DNA of 64,000 bases, from positions 682,001 to 746,000 of the forward strand of contig JAHXIQ010000002.1 of NCBI GenBank assembly GCA_025655555.1, given 5' to 3'. The position numbers were made by a program, and so were the translations under genes. Of the stretch, positions 27,213-36,785 are shown piece by piece (within the stretch, counting starts at the first letter, position 1; every line of letters starts with the position of its first letter). The notes beneath the pieces were generated by a model that saw nothing but the letters and a program-made list of their open reading frames with translations, did no database searches and was not told where the DNA came from. Source of the stretch: Candidatus Thiodiazotropha sp. (ex Myrtea sp. 'scaly one' KF741663). GTDB lineage: Bacteria > Pseudomonadota > Gammaproteobacteria > Chromatiales > Chromatiaceae.

Positions 27213-27596
27213 TTAATGAAGGCTGCCGGGTCTGGCGAGAGAGAAGGGTGGGATCGTGGCGTCAAAGTGCTTCCCGAGATTGTCGACCATATCGTAACTG
27301 CCCTGCATGCTGCCCACCGGTGTATCGAGGACGGTGCCGCTGGTGTAGCGAAAGGTCTCACCAGGTTTGAGATGAGGCTGTTCACCGACCACTCCTTCAC
27401 CCCGGACCTCCTGAACCTTGCCATTGGCATCGGTAATGATCCAGTGACGATTCATCAGGCGCGCAGGCATTTCGCCCTCATTCCGTATGGTGACGGTATA
27501 AGAGAAGACAAAACGCTGCTCTTCCGGTTGCGACTGCGACTCCATGTAGTTTGTCTCAACCTGAACATCAATTTGATTGGGAGATTCTTGTTCCAT
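27213..27596 (-). CDS. apaG: ApaG (CorD) family protein
   Basis: 127 residues from ATG 27596; the ORF-track ATG at 27692 adds a 32-residue extension not seen in the family. Immunoglobulin-like beta sandwich with conserved FSYTVTIRNEGEMPARLMNRHW and GEQPHLKPGETFRYTSGTVLDTPVGSMQGSYDM. Linked in E. coli to cobalt/magnesium phenotypes and to the apaGH operon; molecular role unclear. Confidence 0.92.
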   Translation of the reverse strand: MEQESPNQIDVQVETNYMESQSQPEEQRFVFSYTVTIRNEGEMPARLMNRHWIITDANGKVQEVRGEGVVGEQPHLKPGETFRYTSGTVLDTPVGSMQGSYDMVDNLGKHFDATIPPFSLARPGSLH

Positions 27597-27842
27597 CGAA
27601 AGTTCGTTTCCGGTCGTTTTTTTATAGCTGCTTAAAGGGTACTTAGGGGGCGCATATTGTGCAACGTGTAAGAATCCCATGTTGAGTGCCAAAGTGGCTT
27701 TAAATGCTCTGATATATCCCTGAAAAGTTGCATGACCTGACTCGAAATGTGAATGGGGTCTACTGAATATGACACTTTTTTCAAGAATAAATGGCTTCAG
27801 CCGACAGATAAAGTATCGGCACGTGAAACGTAAGGTTATGAG

Positions 27843-28322
27843 ATGAGAGGTTTTTTTTTCATATTGCTCCTGATCGTAGGGTCAAGCGGCAGTTGGGCAG
27901 CAGATGACCCGCAAACGACCCAGTTGTTGATTGCGGCGGTCACGCTTGGAGAGGTACGCCAGGTCGAGGACCTGCTTGCACAGGGAGTCAGTGTCGACAG
28001 TAAGAACCAGGCTGGTCGGTCATTGCTTCAATTGGCTGCGTTCAATGGCAATACCTACACCGTAAAGGCGCTGTTGGCGGCAGGGGCAGATGCGAATCTC
28101 GCCGGTCCCCGTGGCAGTACACCGTTGATGGAGGCATCCGCATTTGGGCATCTGGAAGTCGTCAGGCTGCTGGTGCAGCGCGGTGCTGACGTAAATGCGG
28201 CGGATCAGTCCGGCAATACTGCCCTGGGATTGGCAAACCGTGGTGGTCACGAGCCAGTCTCGGCATTGTTAAGTGAGCTGGGAGCGTCTGAAACGGCGCC
28301 GGATGGGAATGCAAAGCAGTAA
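27843..28322 (+). CDS. Secreted ankyrin-repeat protein
   Basis: 159 residues. A signal peptide (MRGFFFILLLIVGSSGSWAA) is followed by four ankyrin repeats; the sequence AGRSLLQLAAFNGNTYTVKALLAAGADANLAGPRGSTPLMEAS shows the consensus TPLH-like and GADxN positions. Likely periplasmic; ankyrin repeats bind proteins. Isolated gene; no partner gene visible. Confidence 0.82.
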   Translation: MRGFFFILLLIVGSSGSWAADDPQTTQLLIAAVTLGEVRQVEDLLAQGVSVDSKNQAGRSLLQLAAFNGNTYTVKALLAAGADANLAGPRGSTPLMEASAFGHLEVVRLLVQRGADVNAADQSGNTALGLANRGGHEPVSALLSELGASETAPDGNAKQ

Positions 28323-28419
28323 TTGGATGGTTCCTATGCAGCAACGTGAACAGGTTCAAGGTTAAGTTGATGGTCAGGATTAATAGTTTAACTTAACTGA
28401 TTGATTAATTTGGTGCGCT

Positions 28420-28581
28420 ATGAATACAAGACATCCCCATAGAACCCCCGACTTTTTTGCGGTTCTATTGGTTCTGGTGGTTATTGGGTTTGGCATGACC
28501 CTGGCGATTCAGATCGGCATGGCCGATCGGGATCGCATGGTGGATACTGAAGTGGTCCAGGTAGACCCGAACGCCGGATAA
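28420..28581 (+). CDS. Small single-helix membrane protein (53 aa)
   Basis: Too short for the ORF track. ATG 28420 to TAA 28579-28581 encodes 53 residues: a basic N-terminus (MNTRHPHRTP), a transmembrane helix (FFAVLLVLVVIGFGMTLAIQI) and an acidic, polar C-terminus. Codon use and the clear amphipathic layout suggest a real membrane microprotein. It ends 4 bases before the stop of convergent coq7. Unknown function. Confidence 0.5.
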   Translation: MNTRHPHRTPDFFAVLLVLVVIGFGMTLAIQIGMADRDRMVDTEVVQVDPNAG

Positions 28582-28585
28582 TTGT

Positions 28586-29230
28586 TCAGAGGTAGTAGAC
28601 AGATTTCGTCATCAACTTTGATGTCAGCTTCATCGCCAGTTTGATGGGACTTGGCAACTCCGCACCCCCAGCTTCCAGCGCCACCGTGGCGTGGTGAATC
28701 TCATCTTCTTTCATCTGTTCCAGCACCACTCGGCTCTTGGTGTCCTGAGCGGGTAACTTCTGTAAATGGTCTTCCAAATGGGCTTCCACCTGGTGCTCTG
28801 TCTCCGCCACAAACCCCAGGCTCCACTTGTCTCCCGCCAAACCGGCAGCCGCACCGATCATGAACGATCCGGCATACCAGAATGGGTTAAGCAGGCTCTT
28901 ACGGTTGTCGAGAGCCTTCAGGCGGGATTCACACCAGTCGAGGTGATCGTTCTCTTCCTGTGCCGCCCGCTCCATGCTGTCACGTACCTCAGGTAGCTTG
29001 GCGGTCAGGGCCTGTCCCTGGTAGAGCGCTTGGGCGCAGACCTCACCTGTATGATTGATCCGCATGAGACGGGCGGTGATGTCCCTCTCCTGTTCACTCA
29101 TATCGGCTTCCGGATGCTTGTCGGCCGGGTCAGGCCGCTCTGTGACCTGAGGGCGGCCGAACAGCGTGCGTAGGGCTTGGTCGAAACCGATGATGAATCG
29201 ATCGGCGGGATGATGGGTTTTATCTTGCAT
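28586..29230 (-). CDS. coq7: 3-demethoxyubiquinol 3-hydroxylase Coq7
   Basis: 214 residues; di-iron carboxylate hydroxylase in ubiquinone biosynthesis (the C6 step). Iron ligands sit in EVCAQALYQGQ, EENDHLDWCE, ETEHQVEAHLEDHL and EDEIHHATVA motifs. With UbiH/UbiI at 8.6-11.1 kb the window encodes three of the ring hydroxylases, where Coq7 replaces the UbiF role found in E. coli. Next to the Fe-S gene without overlap. Confidence 0.93.
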   Translation of the reverse strand: MQDKTHHPADRFIIGFDQALRTLFGRPQVTERPDPADKHPEADMSEQERDITARLMRINHTGEVCAQALYQGQALTAKLPEVRDSMERAAQEENDHLDWCESRLKALDNRKSLLNPFWYAGSFMIGAAAGLAGDKWSLGFVAETEHQVEAHLEDHLQKLPAQDTKSRVVLEQMKEDEIHHATVALEAGGAELPSPIKLAMKLTSKLMTKSVYYL

Positions 29231-29261
29231 AGCGGAACCTTAGCCTCAGCCGGCATACTGA

Positions 29262-30461
29262 TCAAGCGTTGCCCGTGCTGTTTTCCATCTGTCTGGCAAA
29301 CAGCTCCAGCGGGTGCATGACATCGATATTGAGATCAGATTGCTCGATTAGTTGGCGAAATTGTAAGGCGCAGCCGGTATTTCCCGTGATCAGAATCTCG
29401 GCATTGGATGCCTTAAGGCTACCAAGCTTTTGTGCTCCCAAGGTTGCTGAAAGCTCGGGTTGCGTGAGCAGATAGCTGCCTGCGGCACCACAACAGATTG
29501 AATTCTCGGGGAGTTCCTCGATCTCAAGGCCGGGGATAAGCCGGAGAAGTTCCTGGCTGCGGTCGTTTTGACTTGTACAAGGCGTGTGAATTGCGACTTT
29601 TTTTGTCAGCGGTTGTAGGTTGGGCAGTGCGTCCTGAGGCAGATCAAGCAGGAAATCGGTCATTCCCGTGATCGGCAGATCAGATTTCAGGTGCTCGTTC
29701 AATTCGAGATGACAGGCGCTGGCAAGGGTGATGAGACACTCGGCACGGCTTTTTTCAGTTTGTAACCTGTTAGTTTCGCAGAGTCGGTCTGCCTGTTCCG
29801 GGTAGCCGTTGTGCCTGTGCAGCGCGCCACAGCAGACTTGGTTAGCGGGTATTTCGACCGCATAACCCAGATGAGAGAGTAGAGAGAGACTCTGTTCAAT
29901 AAGCTGCTGGTCAGTTTGGCTGCCGACGCAGCCAGTAAATAGCTGCACCAATCGGCCTGTGGGCCTTTTGGCAGCATGGAGTTCGGTGAGCGTGCCAACC
30001 TGCTTGGGTAAAAATTGACCAAGAGATATCAATCGACTCAATCTTATGGAGGGAAACAGACTGGCAATCCTGATCAGGCCCGAGCGCTGCAACAGCGTGT
30101 GGAACTTGCTCCAGCGTCTCAGTCTTTGCCGGTCACTGAGCAGGTCAAATATTCTGCGCCATACCGGGCGTCCACGATGCTGATCAGCGATCAAGGCCCG
30201 GCCACCATCGATTAATGCGCCATACTTAACGCCTGAAGGGCAGGCGGACTCGCAGGCACGGCAACTTAGACAGCGGGCCAGATGGGTCTCCATCGACTTG
30301 CCGGCAGGCAGTTCACCACTTGCCAGTGCCTGAATCAGGCTGATGCGTCCACGCGGTGAGTCAGCCTCACTCTCCAGCACCAGGTAGGTGGGACAATGGG
30401 GCAGGCAGAGGCCGCATTTCACACAGCGGTCAGCCTCTTTGAGGAGTTGCTCGGGGGTCAC
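29262..30461 (-). CDS. GlcF/LutA-like iron-sulfur protein (CCG domain)
   Basis: 399 residues. Two 4Fe-4S motifs at the N-terminus: C13-C16-C19-C23 and C64-C67-C70-C74; two CCG cysteine motifs later (NQVCCGALHRHNG and NSICCGAAGSY). This layout is that of the iron-sulfur subunit of glycolate oxidase (GlcF) and lactate utilisation proteins. No flavin subunit (GlcD/GlcE) lies in the window, so its electron-transfer partner is not visible. Divergent from the small ferredoxin gene. Confidence 0.85.
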   Translation of the reverse strand: MTPEQLLKEADRCVKCGLCLPHCPTYLVLESEADSPRGRISLIQALASGELPAGKSMETHLARCLSCRACESACPSGVKYGALIDGGRALIADQHRGRPVWRRIFDLLSDRQRLRRWSKFHTLLQRSGLIRIASLFPSIRLSRLISLGQFLPKQVGTLTELHAAKRPTGRLVQLFTGCVGSQTDQQLIEQSLSLLSHLGYAVEIPANQVCCGALHRHNGYPEQADRLCETNRLQTEKSRAECLITLASACHLELNEHLKSDLPITGMTDFLLDLPQDALPNLQPLTKKVAIHTPCTSQNDRSQELLRLIPGLEIEELPENSICCGAAGSYLLTQPELSATLGAQKLGSLKASNAEILITGNTGCALQFRQLIEQSDLNIDVMHPLELFARQMENSTGNA

Positions 30462-30549
30462 GATAGGATCTATTGGGATGGTATTGCCGAATCAGGCCCT
30501 ATAATAGCGGTTAACTGGCCGGCTATCATCGCAGGAAGAGTGTTTTTTT

Positions 30550-30858
30550 ATGTCCTACTATCGCTACCATCTTTTCTTCTGCATCAACAAGCGGGAGGAT
30601 GGGCGCCCCTTTTGCGCGCAGCATGGCGCCAAAGAATTGCGTGACTATCTGAAGCAGCGGGTAAAAGCAGCAGGTCTCTCTGGACCGGGCGGGGTGCGTG
30701 TCAACACGGCGGGTTGCCTGGATCGCTGCTCGGAGGGGCCGGTGGTGGTGGTATATCCCGAAGCGGTCTGGTACACCTTTGTCGACAAAGAGGACATGGA
30801 CGAGATCTTCGAAAAGCACCTGGTGGGTGGCGAGGTGGTGGATCGTTTGCGAATCTGA
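30550..30858 (+). CDS. Thioredoxin-like [2Fe-2S] ferredoxin
   Basis: 102 residues with cysteines at 11, 22, 56 and 60 spaced as in the thioredoxin-fold [2Fe-2S] ferredoxins (NuoE-like). YHLFFCINKREDG and NTAGCLDRCSEGPVVVVYPE are hallmark segments. Divergent from the GlcF-like gene. Partner unknown. Confidence 0.88.
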   Translation: MSYYRYHLFFCINKREDGRPFCAQHGAKELRDYLKQRVKAAGLSGPGGVRVNTAGCLDRCSEGPVVVVYPEAVWYTFVDKEDMDEIFEKHLVGGEVVDRLRI

Positions 30859-30861
30859 GTC

Positions 30862-31047
30862 TTATGTCGAGGTTGTTCGGGTTTTGCTACAACGACCGCA
30901 GCGATAGCGGGTAACCAATCTGCCTTGCTTGACGTCGAAAACTGACTGCTTGTCGACTACCCATTTATGAAACCCCTCACGACAGAGGCCTTTGCCTTTA
31001 TGCTTTTCACTGGCCTTGGGCTTCTTGAATTTGAGAATGTTGGGCAT
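30862..31047 (-). CDS. Small Cys/His zinc-ribbon-like protein
   Basis: 61 residues. Lysine-rich N-terminus (KFKKPKASEKHKGKG), then GLCREGFHKW and RYRCGRCSKTR, which could bind one metal through Cys, His and a CxxC pair. The stop is 3 bases from the end of the ferredoxin gene (convergent). No good ribosome binding site is visible, but the protein composition and short family-like motif make it plausible. Function unknown. Confidence 0.55.
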   Translation of the reverse strand: MPNILKFKKPKASEKHKGKGLCREGFHKWVVDKQSVFDVKQGRLVTRYRCGRCSKTRTTST

Positions 31048-31350
31048 GTATGAAGTGAATGGCCTGTTTGGATGTCAGTTATAGTGCAGGGTTAGAAATG
31101 AATATGCCAAGGCCTTGCTTTATACATACACTCCATAAGCTTGTCTCGAATTGGTAGGAAAGATTATTCGCCTGACGGTGACTATGCACGAGTTGTGGTT
31201 GGGATGATACTTAGATTTTTTTGGCAGTCGGTTACAGGTTGGGTAAAGCACAATGACATATTTGCAGCGTCGGCTTGACGCTTCAAGAGACCCTCGAGAC
31301 AATGGCTGCATTTCAAGCCATACACTTGTGCAACTCTTGTTGAAACTGCC
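31048..31350. other. Spacer between the zinc-ribbon gene and mlaF
   Basis: About 300 bases. AT-richer than neighbours. No gene, hairpin or convincing promoter recognised; the mla operon promoter must lie here because the preceding gene is on the other strand. Confidence 0.3.
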
Positions 31351-32166
31351 GTGAGCATAGATCCTCCACTGATCAAAATCCGTGACCTCCACTTCTCCCG
31401 TGGTGACCGTGTCATATTTGATGGTGTGGATATTGATATACCCCGTGGTAAAGTCACGGCTATTATGGGCCCCAGCGGTACAGGTAAGACTACGCTGCTG
31501 AAGCTCATTGGCGGCCAGCTAAGACCCAGTCAGGGCACTATCGAGGTCGACGGACTCAATGTGCATGCGCTTTCACGCAAGGCACTCTTCAAGCTTCGCA
31601 TGCGAATGGGCATGCTGTTCCAGACCGGTGCGCTGCTGACGGATCTTACGGTCTATGACAATGTTGCCTACCCGCTGCGTGAGCATACTGACCTCCCAGA
31701 ATCGATGATTCGGCGGTTGGTGCTGATGAAGCTTGAAGCCGTGGGGCTGCGTGGGGCCAGAGATCTTCTGCCCTCTGCCCTGTCGGGCGGCATGGCTCGG
31801 CGCGTGGCGCTTGCCAGAGCGATCTCATTGGATCCGATGATGGTGATGTACGATGAGCCCTTTACTGGCCAGGATCCCATTTCCATGGGTGTGTTGGCAC
31901 AACTGGTCAGGCGCTTGAACGATGCGGTGGGGTTGACCAGCATCCTCGTCTCACATGATGTGGAGGAGACCTCTGCCATCTCCGATCTTGTCTATGTCAT
32001 CAATGGGGGCAAGGTGATCGAGCAGGGGACTCCCGGTGAGTTGGCCAACTCTTCATCGGCCTCCGTTCGCCAGTTCATGAGTGGGCTACCCGATGGGCCG
32101 GTTGGATTTCATTATGATGCGCCGACGCTGGATGAGGATCTGTTGAGCATGCGGGGAGCCAGTTGA
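31351..32166 (+). CDS. mlaF: Phospholipid ABC transporter ATP-binding protein MlaF
   Basis: 271 residues from GTG 31351. Powers retrograde/anterograde phospholipid transport between the membranes. Walker [10 protein letters not shown] at 40-48, signature [15 protein letters not shown] and Walker [10 protein letters not shown]. The tail [20 protein letters not shown] is the C-terminal extension typical of MlaF. First of four genes. Confidence 0.95.
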   Translation: MSIDPPLIKIRDLHFSRGDRVIFDGVDIDIPRGKVTAIMGPSGTGKTTLLKLIGGQLRPSQGTIEVDGLNVHALSRKALFKLRMRMGMLFQTGALLTDLTVYDNVAYPLREHTDLPESMIRRLVLMKLEAVGLRGARDLLPSALSGGMARRVALARAISLDPMMVMYDEPFTGQDPISMGVLAQLVRRLNDAVGLTSILVSHDVEETSAISDLVYVINGGKVIEQGTPGELANSSSASVRQFMSGLPDGPVGFHYDAPTLDEDLLSMRGAS

Positions 32167-32945
32167 TGCTGGACGTATTGGCCAGTTTCGGTCGAAAGGG
32201 TCTGGAGGCATTCGAGCGTCTGGGCAGGGGGCACCTGCTCTTTCTGCAGATACTCGCCGGCATTACCAGTCTGCTGCCGCGTCCGGGATTGCTGGTTGCG
32301 CAGCTGCATAGTATTGGTGTGCGAACCATCACCATCATTGTGGTGTCCGGATTGTTCGTCGGTATGGTGTTGAGTCTGCAGGGCTACTATGTACTGTCTC
32401 AGTTTGCCGCAGAGGACAGCCTGGGTGTGATGGTGGCGGCTTCGTTGGTGCGCGAACTCGGGCCTGTGGTGACAGCACTGCTGTTTGCCGGTCGTGCTGG
32501 TTCGGCTCTGACGGCGGAGATCGGTCTGATGAAGGCAACCGAACAGCTCTCCGGTCTGGAGATGATGGCTGTGGATCCGGTACGCAGGATACTCACGCCT
32601 CGCTTTTTTGCTGGGTTTATTTCCATGCCGCTGCTAGCTGCCCTGTTCAGTGCTGTGGGTGTGATAGGTGGTTATTTCGTCGGTGTCGGCTTGCTGGGCG
32701 TGGATGAGGGTGCCTTCTGGAGTCAGATGCAGGCAAAAATTGACTGGGACGGGGATGTCATCAATGGTGTCATCAAGAGCCTGGTCTTTGGGGTTATCTG
32801 TACCTGGATCGCCCTGTTTCAGGGTTATGACACACTACCCACTTCCACCGGTGTGAGCCGTTCCACCACGCGCACGGTGGTACACTCGGCACTGGCGGTG
32901 TTGGTGCTCGACTTTGTGCTTACCGCACTGATGTTTGGAGACTGA
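32166..32945 (+). CDS. mlaE: Phospholipid ABC transporter permease MlaE
   Basis: 259 residues; membrane permease with several helices. Conserved [26 protein letters not shown] and [24 protein letters not shown]. Start ATG 32166 overlaps the mlaF stop by one base. The MCE partner MlaD follows three bases later. Confidence 0.95.
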   Translation: MLDVLASFGRKGLEAFERLGRGHLLFLQILAGITSLLPRPGLLVAQLHSIGVRTITIIVVSGLFVGMVLSLQGYYVLSQFAAEDSLGVMVAASLVRELGPVVTALLFAGRAGSALTAEIGLMKATEQLSGLEMMAVDPVRRILTPRFFAGFISMPLLAALFSAVGVIGGYFVGVGLLGVDEGAFWSQMQAKIDWDGDVINGVIKSLVFGVICTWIALFQGYDTLPTSTGVSRSTTRTVVHSALAVLVLDFVLTALMFGD

Positions 32946-32948
32946 TAG

Positions 32949-33425
32949 ATGAATACGAGACAGCTGGAAATTACCGTCGGTGCCTTTATGGCTGCCGGTC
33001 TGGTGGCGCTGTTCTTTCTCGCCATGCAGGTGAGCAATCTGGCCAATATCACGACCAGTGAAGGCTACGAGGTATCTGCACGCTTCGATAATATCGGCGG
33101 TTTGAAGGTGAGATCACCTGTCTCCATGGCGGGTGTGAGAATCGGTCGTGTGGTGAACATCGGTTACGATCAAAAGAGTTATGAAGCCGTCGTAACTATG
33201 TTGCTTGAGCCGGATTATAACCAGATTCCCGAAGACACCATTGCCAAAATCTATACCTCCGGGTTGCTGGGAGAGCAATATATTGGCTTGGACCCTGGGG
33301 GCAGTCTCGAAAATCTCCAACAGGGAAGTGAAATTATGATCACTCAATCCGCACTGGTGCTGGAGGAGATTGTCGGCCAGTTTCTCTTCAGCAAAGCGGA
33401 AGAGAACGCCGCGAGCCAGGAATAA
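32949..33425 (+). CDS. mlaD: MCE-domain protein MlaD
   Basis: 158 residues. One N-terminal membrane anchor (GAFMAAGLVALFFLAMQV) and an MCE domain (YEVSARFDNIGGLKVRSPVSMAGVRIG; PEDTIAKIYTSGLLGEQYIGLDPG). Forms a hexameric ring that receives phospholipid from MlaC in the standard system. Here it is followed by the STAS gene, not by mlaC. Confidence 0.94.
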   Translation: MNTRQLEITVGAFMAAGLVALFFLAMQVSNLANITTSEGYEVSARFDNIGGLKVRSPVSMAGVRIGRVVNIGYDQKSYEAVVTMLLEPDYNQIPEDTIAKIYTSGLLGEQYIGLDPGGSLENLQQGSEIMITQSALVLEEIVGQFLFSKAEENAASQE

Positions 33426-33428
33426 CCC

Positions 33429-33740
33429 ATGGCGACTGCCATTATCGAGCGTGATGGCGCCTTTCATTTCCATGTGAAAGGCGAAATGACCTTTGCCACA
33501 GCCAAGCAGTTACTGAAGCAATCGGAGGATTTTTTCTTTCAATCTCAGGATATCGAGATAGACTTGTCGCAGGTCACCGGAGCAGACAGTGCTGGGCTTG
33601 CCCTGTTGCTGGAATGGAAGGCAAGGGCAACCCAACAGGGGGTTCAGATAGTGATCAACGAAATCCCTGAGGGCGTGATGTCGATTGCGCATCTTTGTCA
33701 GATTGAGCCGTTGCTGCAGGATTTGACGTCGAAAAATTAG
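33429..33740 (+). CDS. mlaB: STAS-domain protein MlaB
   Basis: 103 residues, STAS fold (ADSAGLALLLEWKARATQQG is the conserved loop/helix). MlaB binds MlaF and controls its ATPase. Last gene of the mla unit; the usual mlaC, which would lie between mlaD and mlaB, is absent. Confidence 0.85.
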   Translation: MATAIIERDGAFHFHVKGEMTFATAKQLLKQSEDFFFQSQDIEIDLSQVTGADSAGLALLLEWKARATQQGVQIVINEIPEGVMSIAHLCQIEPLLQDLTSKN

Positions 33741-33948
33741 GTAAATAAGAAAAATATTGCCTTAAATGACAATGAAGCCTTGAAAAATAGTGTGAATTGG
33801 GCTTGAATAACCTGTCTCGTCCAGAAGCCCCTCCCATTTATTCTGTTATAAAAGTCTCATGGAGCCGTTCTGGATTCTTGGCAAGGCGCGTAGATGCAAC
33901 CCGCAAACGCCCCGGTAAACTCCCAAAAAGTCGGAGATACTCAATCCA

Positions 33949-34275
33949 ATGAGTGAGCATATTGTTCATGTAACCGATGATTCCTTTGAATCTGACGTCC
34001 TTAAATCAAATGAGCCCGTATTGATAGATTACTGGGCGGAATGGTGTGGCCCTTGTAAGATGATCGCTCCGGTACTGGATGAGATCGCTACGGAATATAC
34101 AGGCCGGCTGAAAATAGCCAAGCTGAACATTGATGATAACCCCAATACGCCTCCCCGCTATGGTATCCGTGGTATCCCCACGCTGATGCTGTTTAAAAAT
34201 GGCGAGGTCGAGGCAACCAAAGTGGGTGCCGTTTCCAAGTCGCAGCTCGTCGCCTTTATCGACAGTAACTTATAA
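33949..34275 (+). CDS. trxA: Thioredoxin 1
   Basis: 108 residues, matching E. coli TrxA. Active site WCGPC (Cys33, Cys36) in [19 protein letters not shown]; cis-Pro near [12 protein letters not shown]. General disulfide reductase. It lies just upstream of rho, an arrangement conserved in gammaproteobacteria. Confidence 0.96.
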   Translation: MSEHIVHVTDDSFESDVLKSNEPVLIDYWAEWCGPCKMIAPVLDEIATEYTGRLKIAKLNIDDNPNTPPRYGIRGIPTLMLFKNGEVEATKVGAVSKSQLVAFIDSNL

Positions 34276-34444
34276 ACAACTCAGGACTGGACGCGTTTTC
34301 ACTACCCACCTATTTCCATCTCCAAACCAGATTCCGATAGTCCCGCGCCCAGCCTGAATACTGAAATCACCGAATCTATTACGCTTGCCTAAGGCGGCAA
34401 CCATTCCTGATCACAATCCGAAAAAACACAATCTTTAAACCACT

Positions 34445-35701
34445 ATGAATCTGACTGAACTGAAGAAGAAGCCGGTAGCCGAACTGGCAGATCTCGCCCG
34501 AGAAATGAAGATCGAGGGCATGGCCCGGACCCGTAAGCAGGATCTGATCTTCGCTATCCTCAAAGCGCATGCCAAGAAAGGTGAAAGCATCTTTGGTGAT
34601 GGTGTGCTGGAAATATTGCAGGATGGCTTCGGTTTCCTCCGCTCGGCAGATAGTTCTTATCTTGCCGGTCCCGATGACATCTATGTTTCGCCCAGTCAGA
34701 TTCGACGCTTCAGCCTGCGTACCGGCGATACGATCTCCGGTAAAATTCGTCCGCCAAAAGATGGTGAACGCTACTTCGCGCTGCTCAAAGTGGACGAAAT
34801 CAACTTTGATAAACCTGAGAATGCCAAGAGCAAGATTCTGTTCGAGAATTTTACACCGCTATTCGCCAATAAACGTTTTCACCTGGAGATTGGCAATGGC
34901 AGTACGGAAGACATCACGGCACGCACAATTGACCTTTGCGCACCTATCGGCAAGGGGCAGCGTGGCCTGATCGTTTCACCGCCGAAAGCGGGTAAGACGA
35001 TGATGCTGCAGAATATCGCGCAATCGATCACCCACAACCATCCCGAGTGTTATGTCATCGTGTTGCTGATCGACGAACGTCCGGAAGAGGTGACTGAAAT
35101 GGCACGCTCGGTGCGTGGTGAAGTTATCTCCAGTACGTTTGATGAACCGGCAACCCGCCATGTGCAGGTGGCTGAGATGGTGATTGAAAAGGCCAAGCGT
35201 CTGGTTGAGCATAAAAAGGATGTGGTTATCCTGCTCGACTCCATTACCAGGTTGGCGCGCGCCTACAATACGGTGGTGCCCTCTTCAGGCAAAGTGCTGA
35301 CCGGTGGTGTCGATGCCAATGCACTACAGCGTCCCAAGCGTTTCTTTGGTGCTGCCAGGAATGTAGAAGAGGGTGGTTCTCTGACAATCCTCGCCACTGC
35401 ACTGGTGGAAACCGGTTCGCGCATGGATGATGTGATTTACGAAGAGTTCAAGGGTACCGGTAACATGGAAGTGCATCTGGATCGTCGCATCGCCGAGAAG
35501 CGGATTTTTCCAGCCATCAACATCAATCGTTCAGGTACCCGTCGGGAAGAGTTATTGATGAAGCCTGACGAGCTGCAAAAAATGTGGATATTGCGCAAGA
35601 TACTCCACCCGATGGATGAGCTTGCCGCCATGGAATTCCTCTTCGATAAACTGAAAGTTTCAAAAACAAATGATGAGTTTTTCGATGCCATGAAGGGGTG
35701 A
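34445..35701 (+). CDS. rho: Transcription termination factor Rho
   Basis: 418 residues. N-terminal RNA-binding domain ([21 protein letters not shown]), P-loop [14 protein letters not shown] with Lys181 and Lys184, and [19 protein letters not shown]. Length is normal (419 in E. coli). The 170-base trxA-rho gap probably holds the rho leader, but no structure is called. Ends in a strong terminator. Confidence 0.97.
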   Translation: MNLTELKKKPVAELADLAREMKIEGMARTRKQDLIFAILKAHAKKGESIFGDGVLEILQDGFGFLRSADSSYLAGPDDIYVSPSQIRRFSLRTGDTISGKIRPPKDGERYFALLKVDEINFDKPENAKSKILFENFTPLFANKRFHLEIGNGSTEDITARTIDLCAPIGKGQRGLIVSPPKAGKTMMLQNIAQSITHNHPECYVIVLLIDERPEEVTEMARSVRGEVISSTFDEPATRHVQVAEMVIEKAKRLVEHKKDVVILLDSITRLARAYNTVVPSSGKVLTGGVDANALQRPKRFFGAARNVEEGGSLTILATALVETGSRMDDVIYEEFKGTGNMEVHLDRRIAEKRIFPAININRSGTRREELLMKPDELQKMWILRKILHPMDELAAMEFLFDKLKVSKTNDEFFDAMKG

Positions 35702-35730
35702 TATGCCTCTAGTTGTGTGATAGTTCTGAT

Positions 35731-35755
35731 AAAGGGGCCGAATGGCCCCTTTTCT
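35731..35755 (+). terminator. Intrinsic terminator of rho
   Basis: AAAGGGGCC/GGCCCCTTT with a GAAT loop, then TCTCTTT. Located 30 bases after the rho stop. Confidence 0.9.
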
Positions 35756-35759
35756 CTTT

Positions 35760-36780
<1,021 letters not shown>

Positions 36781-36785
36781 AGCAG

